From Ruminiclostridium sp. (lineage in GTDB: Bacteria > Bacillota > Clostridia > Oscillospirales > Ruminococcaceae): a DNA stretch of 45,839 nucleotides. The stretch lies in NCBI GenBank assembly GCA_017635095.1, contig JAGBMA010000107.1, positions 1 to 45,839 of the forward strand, in the 5' to 3' direction. Below the pieces are notes generated by a model, which worked only from the letters and a program-made list of their open reading frames with translations, ran no database searches and was not told where the DNA came from. Of the stretch, positions 32,051 to 41,466 are shown one piece after another (position 1 is the first letter of the stretch; every line of letters starts with the position of its first letter). The translations under genes and the position numbers were made by a program.

Positions 32051-32516
32051 GATAGTGCTGTCGGTGCTGCTGCTTACGGGTGCAGGTGTTTACATTACGC
32101 ACCGTTTCGGGGATCTGACAGCCAGACAGTACGACACCCACACGATGATGTATGTTGAGGATCCGGAAGCTCCGGAGATCCTGCTTGAACATTTTGAACT
32201 CGGTTACGATTTGACCGGATATTCCAAAGAAATTATTTGTAATGATGAACGTGAGTATTGGGAGGTCTGGAAAAGTGACGATAAAGAAATAAGCTTTTCT
32301 TACTGCACGAAGCACGGCATAGGAATGCGTATGAATACCGAGGGAAGCACAGTAAAATTCGTTGATATAAACGGATATGAAGCGTTTTATTATATTGCGC
32401 ATGAAACCGTGCATTGTCTGACATGGGATAATGGGGATTATCTGTTTGAATTTGACTTTGCAGGTATCGACTATGAGACCGGAATAAAAATAGCTGAGTC
32501 GATCAGGAAAGTGTGA
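31836..32516 (+). CDS. DUF4367 anti-sigma factor, second copy
   Basis: A 226-aa protein with the same docking region as the previous gene (MPEHRFSLRYKRKKKALIKA), a membrane helix AVLIVLSVLLLTGAGVYI and one DUF4367 domain. From the helix on (THRFGDLTARQYDTHT; FELGYDLTGYSKEIICNDE) it resembles the anti-sigma protein at 41466 rather than its neighbour, so it looks like a mosaic. It would compete with the preceding protein for the same sigma factor. GGACGGTGAG precedes the ATG. Confidence 0.86.
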   Translation: MICDTFYEALAMQAAAVEAAIPDMPEHRFSLRYKRKKKALIKAYEKSKEQSSSFLSTFHKLRLRQKIRVAVLIVLSVLLLTGAGVYITHRFGDLTARQYDTHTMMYVEDPEAPEILLEHFELGYDLTGYSKEIICNDEREYWEVWKSDDKEISFSYCTKHGIGMRMNTEGSTVKFVDINGYEAFYYIAHETVHCLTWDNGDYLFEFDFAGIDYETGIKIAESIRKV

Positions 32517-32541
32517 GGAGAATAATTCAAGGAGAACGGAT

Positions 32542-32961
32542 ATGACGATAAAGGTCAACATCAAACAACTTGGCAAAAAGAAAAACAAGATCACGGGAGT
32601 TGCGTTCCCGCTTGAACACGAATCGCGCACAGTCCGTGAACTTATTCGCGAATGTGTGCATACCTGCGTCCGTCAGTACAACGAACGTGCAGCGAAAAGC
32701 GATAACCCCGACCCGCTGTCGGCAGAGCAGATAGCCGATATGAGCGAGATCGGCAAGATAGCGTTCGGCATCAACTACGGCGAAAAGCTGCCGGACGAGG
32801 AAAAGGCTGTCTCGGACGCTTATCAGGCTTACGAGGACGGCATTTTCCGCGTATTCATCGATGAGAACGAAGCGGGAGAGATCGACAGCCCGGTGAGCAT
32901 AAGCGAGGGCAGCGAGGTGACATTCATTCGCCTTGTGATGCTTGCGGGAAGAATGTGGTAA
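32542..32961 (+). CDS. small cytoplasmic protein paired with the DUF4132 protein
   Basis: A 139-aa acidic soluble protein: beta-strand start MTIKVNIKQLGKKKNKITGV, a helix containing RTVRELIRECVHTCVRQYNE, a DAYQAYEDGIFRVFIDENEA segment and a short C-terminal strand. It has an AAGGAGA site and lies 12 bases before the giant DUF4132 gene, so the two are almost certainly co-translated. I recall similar small genes next to clostridial DUF4132 genes but cannot name a family. A partner or chaperone role is inference. Confidence 0.75.
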   Translation: MTIKVNIKQLGKKKNKITGVAFPLEHESRTVRELIRECVHTCVRQYNERAAKSDNPDPLSAEQIADMSEIGKIAFGINYGEKLPDEEKAVSDAYQAYEDGIFRVFIDENEAGEIDSPVSISEGSEVTFIRLVMLAGRMW

Positions 32962-32973
32962 GGAGGAACAGCA

Positions 32974-35900
32974 ATGAAGCAGTTGTCAGCAGAGGAAAAG
33001 GCAAGGCTGAAAAAGCTCGGAGAAAAGTATCTTGAAAAACGCGGAAAGTTCAGACAGGACTGTTACAAAAAGCTGCCTGATGATGTAAAAGAGCTGATCG
33101 GAGATCACTGCAATTATTACTACGAGTTCCGGGTGGGCGGTGCGCTTTGCAAAAAGATGATCGCATATCTCTCGGAAAGTGAAAAGAACCTGCCCTCGGA
33201 ATTTATCGGAAAGCACGCCCCGGAGCTTTTCAACGGTTACATAAATCCGAAGCACAAAAAGCATTTTTTATATACAATAGACCACGTTCACGAGCGTATT
33301 TACGCGACCGGGTGGCAGCGGCGATCACTGCGCTCCCGCGACCCGATGATAGTTGCGAACTGTGTTATCAACGTTATTCGTGATTTCAAGGAATGGGACT
33401 CCGTGCCCGATGATATCTGCGATTATCTTGAAGACAAGCTGACCGAAGAAGAACTCGGATATAAGCTTCGGGATACAAGTCTGCCTTACTGTTTTGACGA
33501 TCTTGCAGCCGCCGAGATAGACTTCGGGAATGAGCGTCTTATCAGCCTGCTTACCGATTGCATTAATGGGGAGAGTGACATTCCGCTCGATCGTCTGATG
33601 TTCCGTGCAATAGTCAAGAGCCATGACCGCGGACTGCACGAGCTTCTCGGACGACTGCTGTGTGCTGCGCGTTTGCAGGAGGGACTGCGCCAGTCGATAT
33701 GCGAGACAATGGACGAGGGTACGCCCGAAGCGTTCCTGTATCTGCTCGGCGTTATCAATGAGAACAACTTTATCCGCTTTTCATCTGTCAAGCGCGCGGT
33801 AGGCACATGGCTCGGATTTGCGGAAGAGGAGACCGTAAAGCTCGAACGTATCAGCGACAAGTCGATAGCTCTGATAACCGACTGTCTCACCGACCCGGCA
33901 AAGCGGGAGGAATACCTGAACTCCGAGGACTCGATGAAAATTCACATCGGGCTGTGGTCACTGGGATTTTACGAGAGCCGTGACCTTGTGGAGAAGATAC
34001 GCGAGATATCGAAGCACGGCTCGCGGCACCAGCTCCTTACCGCGTCATATTCGGTGCATCTGCTCAACAACGACGCGCTTTCGCATGAGGTGGGAAAGCA
34101 GGTTGTAGCGGAGCATTATAACGATACCGAGCTCATGGCGGGGTATTTGTATTTATTTATCCCATCTGCCGAACGGGAAATAGCATTTGTTGTCGGAAAT
34201 ACATTCCGTAATGACAGCGATAATTTCAGCGAACGCAAATACTGTACGCTCAATCCGTATTTCAGAAACTCGGAAGAAGCCGGAAAGTACTATAATATTA
34301 TGAAAGAGATATATAGCAGCTTAAAGAGCAGGAAACAGGAATTTTCCCCGTTTGTTTTCCCATGGTTCACGGCAGGCGTTACAAAGGGTGAGGTAATCGT
34401 TCGCATGGCGTATATTGCAAGCGCGCTCCGTTCGGCGGAAAAAACGGATGAGATATGCGGTATGCTCACTTTTGCTGATGCCAATGACAGACATCATCTT
34501 CTGCGTTTGCTCGTGACCGCTCCCGAAACTGAAACGCAGTTCAGAACGCTTGTTTCAGCACTCTGCGACAAAGCGGACAGTACACGCGATCAGGCGTTTA
34601 AGATAGTGCAGGCATGTAAGCTGCCGCCAAAAAGCTATCTGCAAATGGAGGAAATGCTGAAATACAAGGCTGCCGACGCGCGTGAAAACCTCATAAAGCT
34701 GCTGATGAAGCAGGACGACGATGCGCTGTACGGGAGCGTTTCGCGGCTTATCGCGGACAAGAAAGAGGAAAAGCGAACCGCAGCCCTCGATATGATAATG
34801 AACCTGTCGAAGGACGAAAAACGCGGCGAACTGTTCGCGCGGTGCAGGGAACTCACCAAGTCCATGACTGCACCTACAACAAAGGAGAAGATACTTCTCG
34901 ACAGCATTTCCCCCGCGGACAGCGTGAAGTCCGAAGCGTCCGCAAAGCCGCTCTACACCGAAAAGGACGAGTATATCCCTGAGATACCGGATAACGAGCT
35001 TACCCGTGAGTGCGTAGATATATTCATGCGGTATTTTCCGGATTCGTCGGTGGGAGAAATGCTTTATCCGGACAAATACAGGAAGGGGTTATTCGGTAAG
35101 ATAAAGATCTCTCCGTGCGGCTCCGCAAAAAAAGCGGATAAGGATCTCAAATCGCTGTGCGAATTCATAAAGCAGCACGAGCGTGACGAGTTCATTGACA
35201 GCAGAGGTGAGAAAAATATAGTCGGTTGTGAAGCGGGAGAATTCAATTCCGTAGATGAAAACCATAGAAGAGTATTACCGCTGCACGACCTTTGGAAAGC
35301 ATGGATAGATGAAAGCATTACGGATCCTGAACGGCTGCTGCCAATGTATTTAAAGTCGGGAACAGGCAGACGATCCACCGACTATACGCGACATATCAGC
35401 GGGACACTGAACGAATTGTATGGTAATGATCTGTGCGAACGACCCGGCTATGAGTATATCATGCACGCTCATGTAATTCTGTATATGCTGCTTTATGAAT
35501 ACATCTCCAAACATGACTTTTCTCGGATAGCAATTGCGCTGTTTCTGTATTTTACAGAGTGTGTTCCCGCCGAGAATCTGCTGTTCAGATATAAGGGGTT
35601 CGGATATGAAGATACGGCTGCACTTACAGAAGATGACAGTATCAGGAGTTTGATCTGCAATATCGACAGAGGTGACTCGGATACAATGTCTGTTACATAT
35701 CCGCTGCTGTACGGACTGTATCTGAAATTTGTGCTGGCAGCCGCAGGGAAAAACAAGGACAGCGATTATCGGTATCTGCAAAACCATTATCGCCGCGTCC
35801 TGCCCTCCGCAAAATACACGATACTCGCTGCATACCGGAATATCATAACAGTTCCGCAGATGTACAGTTTGCTGTTCAAGCGGGACAATATCGCTGATGC

Positions 35901-38157
35901 GTTCTCATTCGTCACATCGGCAATATCCGCAGTACGCGAAAAGAACAAGAACTATACTTCCCGTGAGCGTTATAACTGGCGGCGCAGCGAAGTGCTCCGC
36001 GATATCGAAACGGAAACGGACGAGGGATTTTTGCAGTTCATTTCCGACATATATGACACGATAATAAACGAAGTGCTGTCTGTCGAACTGAAACGCGGCG
36101 ACACTCAGACAAAATATTCTCAGTACATAGGTTCCGTGAACCGCGTTTACGGCATTGAAAACTTTGCTGCGATACTGTCGGCACTTGGAAAGGAAAAGCT
36201 TGAACGCAGCACATATTATTGGCATGATACGAACACTAAGAAGACCGCTCTTTCCCGTCTTCTTGCAGTTTGCGTCCCGGACAGCGGCGATAATACCGAC
36301 AAACTCCGCGAGCTTCTGAAAAGCACTGATATTACCGAAAAGCGCCTTATCGAAGCCTCGCTTTACTCGCCGGAGTGGATAGACATTGTGGCGGAATACC
36401 TCGGCTGGGATGGGTATGTGTCGGGCTGCTACTACTTCATGGCTCACATGAACGAGCAGTTTGACGACAAGCGCAAGGCGATGATAGCAAGGTACACTCC
36501 GTTGACTGCAGAGGAGCTGAACGGCGGTGCGTTTGATGTGAACTGGTTCAGGAGCGCGTATGAAACTCTCGGCAGCGAGCGGTTCGACGCTATCTACGAT
36601 TCCGCAAAGTACATAACCGACGGCACGAAACATTCCCGCGCCCGTAAGTACGCAGACGCCGTTCTCGGCAAGTTCACCGTCGATGAGACGGAAAAGGCTG
36701 TTGCCGACAAGCGCAACAAAGACTTGCTCATGGCGTATGCGCTGATACCGCTGGCAGGGGAGGACGACATCTGCCGCAGGTATCTGTATTTGCAGCAATT
36801 TCTGAAAGAAAGCAAAAAATTCGGTTCACAGCGAAGCGCGAGCGAAAAAGCCGCAGTGGGTATCGCAATGCAAAACCTCGCAACAAACGCGGGTTATGCG
36901 GACGTAACACGGCTGACCCTGCGAATGGAGACAAAGCTCATCTACGACAGCCGCGACCTGTTTTGGGAGAACATCATAGACGGAGTAAGCGTGAAGCTGT
37001 CCGTTGATGAACAGGGAAAGACCGAAATAGTTGTGACAAAGGACGGAAAGGCGCTTAAATCAATACCCGCGAAGATAAAGAAAAACGCACACATCGTACG
37101 TTTGCAGGAGACCAAGAAAAAGCTTACCGAGCAGTACCGCCGCACGCGCCTGATGTTTGAGCAGGCAATGGAGGACGAAACACAGTTCACGGTGGGAGAG
37201 CTTCATGAGCTGCGAAAAAATCCCGTAGTCGAGCCGATAATACGCGACCTCGTGTTCAAAGAGCAGGACGGCGGCGAGATTGGATTTATTAACGAGTACG
37301 ACGGTTTTATGAAATGCGGTTCATGCATTGAAGAGAAGATGAAGAAAACCCGCCTTGTGACTATTGCGCACCCGTATGATATGTACCGTGACGGGCATTG
37401 GGAGTGGTATCAGCGCTATCTGTTCGAGAAGGGCATCGTGCAGCCGTTCAGACAGGTGTTCAGAGAACTGTATGTCAAGACGGACGAGGAGCTTGAAATG
37501 TGCGATACCCGCCGTTATTCCGGCAATCAGATACAGCCTGCGAAGACTGCCGCGTGTCTGAAATCCCGCCGCTGGGTAGCCGATATCGAGAACGGCTTGC
37601 AGAAGGTTTACTACAAAGAGAATATCGTTGCGACGATATACGCAATGGCAGACTGGTTCAGCCCTGCGGATATCGAAGCTCCGACGCTCGAATATGTGGC
37701 GTTTTATGACCGGAAGTCCGGCGCTCCGATGAAGATAAAGGACATTCCCGACATCATCTTCTCCGAGGTCATGCGGGATGTCGATCTCGCTGTCAGCGTT
37801 GCCCACGCGGGCGGAGTTGACCCCGAAACGAGCCATTCGACTATCGAGATGCGTGCTGCGCTGGTGCAGTTCACGCTCACGCTGTTCAAGCTGAAAAATG
37901 TGGCAATAGAGAAGAACCACGCGCATATCAAGGGCAAATACGGGGATTATTCCGTACATCTCGGCAGCGGTGTAGTGCATAAGCTCGGCGGAACAATGAT
38001 AAACATACTGCCTGTCCATTCGCAGCACCGTGGAAAGCTGTTTCTTCCGTTTGTGGACGATGACCCGAAGACCGCCGAGATAATCACGAAGATACTGTTC
38101 CTCGCGGAGGACGGAAAGATAAAGGATCCGACTATACTGGCGCAGATAAGGTCTTGA
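32974..38157 (+). CDS. giant DUF4132 domain protein
   Basis: A 1727-aa soluble protein with no signal peptide. The first two-thirds are alpha-helical, with HEAT-like repeats most evident near residues 540-640 (ARENLIKLLMKQDDDALYGS; KRTAALDMIMNLSKDEKR). From about residue 1340 it has the DUF4132 region (EQYRRTRLMFEQAMEDE; IVQPFRQVFRELYVKTDEEL) and then the conserved end (SRRWVADIENGLQKVYYKEN; GKLFLPFVDDDPKTAEIITK). E. coli relatives are MolR/YehI. The biochemical role is not established. Being in an operon with an ECF sigma factor and its anti-sigma factors suggests a stress or envelope-responsive function. GGAGGAA precedes the ATG. Confidence 0.88.
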   Translation: MKQLSAEEKARLKKLGEKYLEKRGKFRQDCYKKLPDDVKELIGDHCNYYYEFRVGGALCKKMIAYLSESEKNLPSEFIGKHAPELFNGYINPKHKKHFLYTIDHVHERIYATGWQRRSLRSRDPMIVANCVINVIRDFKEWDSVPDDICDYLEDKLTEEELGYKLRDTSLPYCFDDLAAAEIDFGNERLISLLTDCINGESDIPLDRLMFRAIVKSHDRGLHELLGRLLCAARLQEGLRQSICETMDEGTPEAFLYLLGVINENNFIRFSSVKRAVGTWLGFAEEETVKLERISDKSIALITDCLTDPAKREEYLNSEDSMKIHIGLWSLGFYESRDLVEKIREISKHGSRHQLLTASYSVHLLNNDALSHEVGKQVVAEHYNDTELMAGYLYLFIPSAEREIAFVVGNTFRNDSDNFSERKYCTLNPYFRNSEEAGKYYNIMKEIYSSLKSRKQEFSPFVFPWFTAGVTKGEVIVRMAYIASALRSAEKTDEICGMLTFADANDRHHLLRLLVTAPETETQFRTLVSALCDKADSTRDQAFKIVQACKLPPKSYLQMEEMLKYKAADARENLIKLLMKQDDDALYGSVSRLIADKKEEKRTAALDMIMNLSKDEKRGELFARCRELTKSMTAPTTKEKILLDSISPADSVKSEASAKPLYTEKDEYIPEIPDNELTRECVDIFMRYFPDSSVGEMLYPDKYRKGLFGKIKISPCGSAKKADKDLKSLCEFIKQHERDEFIDSRGEKNIVGCEAGEFNSVDENHRRVLPLHDLWKAWIDESITDPERLLPMYLKSGTGRRSTDYTRHISGTLNELYGNDLCERPGYEYIMHAHVILYMLLYEYISKHDFSRIAIALFLYFTECVPAENLLFRYKGFGYEDTAALTEDDSIRSLICNIDRGDSDTMSVTYPLLYGLYLKFVLAAAGKNKDSDYRYLQNHYRRVLPSAKYTILAAYRNIITVPQMYSLLFKRDNIADAFSFVTSAISAVREKNKNYTSRERYNWRRSEVLRDIETETDEGFLQFISDIYDTIINEVLSVELKRGDTQTKYSQYIGSVNRVYGIENFAAILSALGKEKLERSTYYWHDTNTKKTALSRLLAVCVPDSGDNTDKLRELLKSTDITEKRLIEASLYSPEWIDIVAEYLGWDGYVSGCYYFMAHMNEQFDDKRKAMIARYTPLTAEELNGGAFDVNWFRSAYETLGSERFDAIYDSAKYITDGTKHSRARKYADAVLGKFTVDETEKAVADKRNKDLLMAYALIPLAGEDDICRRYLYLQQFLKESKKFGSQRSASEKAAVGIAMQNLATNAGYADVTRLTLRMETKLIYDSRDLFWENIIDGVSVKLSVDEQGKTEIVVTKDGKALKSIPAKIKKNAHIVRLQETKKKLTEQYRRTRLMFEQAMEDETQFTVGELHELRKNPVVEPIIRDLVFKEQDGGEIGFINEYDGFMKCGSCIEEKMKKTRLVTIAHPYDMYRDGHWEWYQRYLFEKGIVQPFRQVFRELYVKTDEELEMCDTRRYSGNQIQPAKTAACLKSRRWVADIENGLQKVYYKENIVATIYAMADWFSPADIEAPTLEYVAFYDRKSGAPMKIKDIPDIIFSEVMRDVDLAVSVAHAGGVDPETSHSTIEMRAALVQFTLTLFKLKNVAIEKNHAHIKGKYGDYSVHLGSGVVHKLGGTMINILPVHSQHRGKLFLPFVDDDPKTAEIITKILFLAEDGKIKDPTILAQIRS

Positions 38158-38172
38158 CAGGAGCGAATCAAT

Positions 38173-38886
38173 ATGAATTACGAATTGCTGAATAAATGGA
38201 GTCTGACCGAAGAAGAACTCGAAGAGGTTTACAATATGCAGTTTGAGGAACCGGAACCCGAATGGCTCGCGGAATTCAAACATCGTATGGAAGAAATATA
38301 CGGTATAAGATTGATAGCAGTGGAATATCGGAAAGATCTGGATTGCATCATTTATTATATGTATGATTACATAGCAGATTCTAAAAAGCTTCCGGCGGTT
38401 GAGAGGAGCTATCTTAGGAGTACTCCGCCGGCGTTGAGATCAATGCTTTTGGAATTATGTCAACAGGAACCTGATATTACCGCTAAGACCGAGATTCGTG
38501 CACAAGTATGTTTTGTCGGTGCTGCACGGCACACTTTGATTAAACAAAAAGGAAGTGAGTTGGAGGACATAGTTATGAACGAACTGAGAAAACACTCGTA
38601 CAAGATTTTCAAGGTGTTTTGGAATTTTTATCCCATCGCGATAGTATTTCGTACCAAAGAGGAAGCAAAGCGATTCCTGCTTTCAGAAATTCGTCCGAAA
38701 CTGATACATTCCTGTTATGAAAAGCTTAAAACCTATGACAAATATGAGGTGTTAAGTGAAGACGCTATGTTTATATTTGTTGATTATCAAGAGAATTACA
38801 ATAGCATTAATATGTGGTCACGGTGGGCTCGTGATACAAACGCCGAAGAACGTCATAGGTGGGAAGATAAGATTATTGAAGAGTGA
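38173..38886 (+). CDS. hypothetical protein downstream of the DUF4132 gene
   Basis: A 237-aa soluble, charged protein with a helical N-terminus (LTEEELEEVYNMQFEEPEPE) and an aromatic middle (KVFWNFYPIAIVFRTKEEAK). AGGAGC lies before the ATG, 16 bases after the previous stop. Base composition is more AT-rich than the DUF4132 gene, suggesting separate origin. No family is recognised. Confidence 0.7.
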   Translation: MNYELLNKWSLTEEELEEVYNMQFEEPEPEWLAEFKHRMEEIYGIRLIAVEYRKDLDCIIYYMYDYIADSKKLPAVERSYLRSTPPALRSMLLELCQQEPDITAKTEIRAQVCFVGAARHTLIKQKGSELEDIVMNELRKHSYKIFKVFWNFYPIAIVFRTKEEAKRFLLSEIRPKLIHSCYEKLKTYDKYEVLSEDAMFIFVDYQENYNSINMWSRWARDTNAEERHRWEDKIIEE

Positions 38887-38917
38887 TAATAGTATATTAC
38901 GAAAGGTTATTAGAATT

Positions 38918-39049
38918 ATGTCAAAACAAGAACTTGACATGCTCCTTGAGATATTCCATGTTCAACCTGTAGGCTATGGATATATCGACTGTATCTGTCT
39001 AATATCGAGTAATAAAATCTTGATTTGTACGGGGAGCAATGATGGATAG
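38918..39049 (+). CDS. possible small protein (43 aa)
   Basis: An ORF beginning MSKQELDMLLEIFHVQPVGY and ending SSNKILICTGSNDG, with GAAAGG 12 bases upstream and TAG at 39047-39049. It lies between the operon's last clear gene and the terminator. It may be a real small gene or the start of a truncated one. Nothing about function can be said. Confidence 0.4.
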   Translation: MSKQELDMLLEIFHVQPVGYGYIDCICLISSNKILICTGSNDG

Positions 39050-39086
39050 AATGGTGATAAGAGAAAAAATTTAAAAGAAAGCAAAA

Positions 39087-39118
39087 CCGGAGCATTTTAG
39101 CCTTGCTCCGGCTTTTTG
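39087..39118. terminator. bidirectional terminator between convergent operons
   Basis: CCGGAGCA and TGCTCCGG around a 9-base loop, followed by CTTTTT on the plus strand and preceded by AAAGCAAAA for the minus strand. Confidence 0.87.
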
Positions 39119-39144
39119 CTAAAGACACTTACACAATTTTGATA

Positions 39145-40401
39145 TTAAGGCGTAATATCACTCCTGCTATTTTCGATTTGCATAAAATCACAGCCGCCCG
39201 TGTTTTTTACGATCACATTCGATATACTCGGCTCTATCTCAACCATGCAGCACGTTGATATAATAGCTTCTGTATATACCTCCGATTCATAAAGACCTTC
39301 ATTTACCGTTACATAAAGAGTATCGTTTTCTGTTTTCAGATTTACTACATTCATAAAATATCCACCGTGACTGTATTCTCCTCCATAGATATAGACTTGT
39401 AACGGAGAATCGGGACGGCTGTCTTTTTCAAGATAGAAGCATTTATCATATTTACCGGCGCCGCTGAAATCTGCCTCGAAATATCCGTTTGAATTGATCG
39501 TTTTATATGCATATTCTCCGATATTGCCACTTTCGGGGAAAGCTTCATATTCATCGGCAAGTTCATAGATTTTGCTCTGTAATTCGGGGATATTTACTTC
39601 TATCTTATTTTGGGTTCCGTCTTCGTAGATTATTGAGGTGTTACTATAGATCCGGTCGGCTATTCCTTCGGCATTATCGGTTTTTCCACTGTATGGAGAG
39701 AAATCTATATCGACAAGTGCATGATAATCTTCATCAGATATATGATATGTATCAGTTTTACGGAACTTATTATCTTTCCGGATCGCGATACTGCAGCCGT
39801 CGATCTGAAAGATGTCCCACTCATTGTCCCGTCCGTCCACACAGCCTGTTTCAGTGAACCTGATTCTTGTAATAGCTTTTTCATTATTGTTTGTGTTTTG
39901 AGAATTTACACCCAAAGCACTATCATCTCTTTTTCCATTAGGATAGAAAGCGACACACCCGAAATTAACGACCTTGATCTTACCGAAAAAGCAGACAACA
40001 TCAATATAATAATCCCAGTAATAATCCTCTCCATTATATTCGTAATGATCCTCAAAAGGGAATTTTATCCATCTTGTGCTGTATGCAATCCAATCATCGT
40101 TCTTTACAGCCGACTTGCTCTTGAAGCCCTCTATACGTTTGTACATCGAGTGCTTTGCTGCTGCGTCACCGCTCTTTGCAAGCTCAAATTCGTCGTGCGG
40201 GATCATTTCTTTCAGCTCGTCCGACAGCATTTCGTAATCCACTTTATCAGTCCAGCTGTCGAAAAGAAAACCGTTGCAGAAACTTTCAGCTATCTTATAT
40301 TCTGAAAAGGCATAATATGTAACGGCGCAAAAGCCTGCAAAAAGCAGCCCTACAGCAGCAGTAACAGCTATGATTATTTTAGTCCTTTTTTTAGCTTTCA
40401 T
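39145..40401 (-). CDS. membrane-anchored protein with PrcB-like C-terminal segment
   Basis: A 418-aa protein. MKAKKRTK is followed by a membrane helix (IIIAVTAAVGLLFAGFCAV, about residues 9-30), then a large outer domain rich in Tyr, Asp and Asn. The end (YSHGGYFMNVVNLKTENDTL followed by YVTVNE and, later, AIISTCCMVEIE) resembles the PrcB_C domain known from protease-complex inhibitors and related envelope proteins; this similarity is moderate. It has its own ECF-type promoter at 40436-40460 and so looks like a regulon member. Confidence 0.66.
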   Translation of the reverse strand: MKAKKRTKIIIAVTAAVGLLFAGFCAVTYYAFSEYKIAESFCNGFLFDSWTDKVDYEMLSDELKEMIPHDEFELAKSGDAAAKHSMYKRIEGFKSKSAVKNDDWIAYSTRWIKFPFEDHYEYNGEDYYWDYYIDVVCFFGKIKVVNFGCVAFYPNGKRDDSALGVNSQNTNNNEKAITRIRFTETGCVDGRDNEWDIFQIDGCSIAIRKDNKFRKTDTYHISDEDYHALVDIDFSPYSGKTDNAEGIADRIYSNTSIIYEDGTQNKIEVNIPELQSKIYELADEYEAFPESGNIGEYAYKTINSNGYFEADFSGAGKYDKCFYLEKDSRPDSPLQVYIYGGEYSHGGYFMNVVNLKTENDTLYVTVNEGLYESEVYTEAIISTCCMVEIEPSISNVIVKNTGGCDFMQIENSRSDITP

Positions 40402-40435
40402 TGTTTCTCACCCCATAGATGCATATATTATCAAT

Positions 40436-40460
40436 GACGTTCCTTTATGTATGTGTTTCA
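40436..40460 (-). promoter_or_regulatory. classical ECF promoter of the 40401 gene
   Basis: On the minus strand TGAAAC (40455-40460), 15 bases, CGTC (40436-40439), close to the TGAAAC-N16-CGTC consensus of Bacillus ECF sigma factors. Confidence 0.55.
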
Positions 40461-40475
40461 TGACATTACTTTACT

Positions 40476-40760
40476 TCATTGTTTTGCGTTTTGTCCGTTG
40501 ATCCTGTCATCATATACCACCCGGCTGCTGTCATATACCTTATTTCCGAAAATATAGACAACTTTTCCGACTGTAAATCCGATTGGTTTGTCTTTCTCCG
40601 CATAAAAACGGTACATATCATCTACACGGTATATCTTCGTTATCGGCTCATATACGGCAGTTCCTCCGTCCCTGAGATCATTACGGAACGGAAATAGCGC
40701 GGCAATAAGCACGATTACTATGGTTAAAATGATAATTCGCTTTTTGGTTATACTCTTCAT
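40476..40760 (-). CDS. small single-pass membrane protein
   Basis: A 94-aa protein: MKSITKKR, a membrane helix (IIILTIVIVLIAALFPF), then LRDGGTAVYEPITKIYRVDD and GKVVYIFGNKVYDSS. The DGGT..Y motif after a helix recalls a family of small clostridial membrane or lipoproteins that often accompany DUF4367 genes (from memory). ATG 40760 has AAGGTGG six bases upstream; a GTG nine bases earlier is less likely. It is the third gene of the sigma operon, 25 bases after the anti-sigma gene. Confidence 0.7.
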   Translation of the reverse strand: MKSITKKRIIILTIVIVLIAALFPFRNDLRDGGTAVYEPITKIYRVDDMYRFYAEKDKPIGFTVGKVVYIFGNKVYDSSRVVYDDRINGQNAKQ

Positions 40761-40785
40761 AAATACCACCTTATATGGTGATCCC

Positions 40786-41466
40786 TCACACTTTTCTTAT
40801 TGACTCCGCAATTTTCATTCCCGTATCATAATCAAATCCCGAGAACATCAGTTCAAAAATATAATCGCCGTTGTCCCAGACAAAGCAATGTGTTTCATTC
40901 TGTATCAAAAAATAAATGCCCTCATGACCGTTTATTGTGACATTGGTTACTGTGCTGCCTTCGGTGTTCATTGCCGTTGTAAGACCATGCTTTACTTTAT
41001 ATGAAAATTCTATTTCGATGCCTTCGTCCGTCCATTCTTCCCAATAATGAAATTCATTGTCTGCGATCACCTCTTTGCTGAGACCGCTCAGATCATATCC
41101 TATCTCATATCGGTCAACGATCTTTTCCGGAGCGCCTTCGACCTCAACATGTGCTATCGAGTGATCCCAATACTGCTTTGCAGTTATGTCCCCGAAGCGG
41201 TGCGTGATGTAAACGCCTGCACCCGTAAGAAGCAGAATTGAAAGCACTATCAGCACCGCCACCTGTATTTTCCTGCGAAGATGCAGTTTCCGGAATGTGC
41301 CGGCTACACTCTCGTTCTGCGACTGTGACTTCTCATACGCTTTTATGAGCAGCTTCTTTTCATGCTCATATTTCCATGAAAACCTGTGCTCCGGCATATC
41401 CGGCACAGTGTTCTCCTCTGCGTCAGCCTGCATTGCAAGCGCATTGTAAAAACTATCATATTTCAT
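40786..41466 (-). CDS. DUF4367 anti-sigma factor
   Basis: A 226-aa protein: docking region MPEHRFSWKYEHEKKLLIKA, helix AVLIVLSILLLTGAGVYI, and one DUF4367 domain (YEIGYDLSGLSKEVIADNEF; INGHEGIYFLIQNETHCFVW). It overlaps the sigma gene by 11 bases. ATG 41466 aligns with MICDSF/MICDTF of the two anti-sigma proteins on the other strand. GTG 41475 is an alternative. Confidence 0.87.
   Translation of the reverse strand: MKYDSFYNALAMQADAEENTVPDMPEHRFSWKYEHEKKLLIKAYEKSQSQNESVAGTFRKLHLRRKIQVAVLIVLSILLLTGAGVYITHRFGDITAKQYWDHSIAHVEVEGAPEKIVDRYEIGYDLSGLSKEVIADNEFHYWEEWTDEGIEIEFSYKVKHGLTTAMNTEGSTVTNVTINGHEGIYFLIQNETHCFVWDNGDYIFELMFSGFDYDTGMKIAESIRKV

Noticed and set aside
35905-38283. Long minus-strand ORFs (297 and 320 aa) opposite the DUF4132 gene
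   Set aside because: They lie wholly or almost wholly opposite a clear family member, have no ribosome sites and show composition typical of antisense frames.
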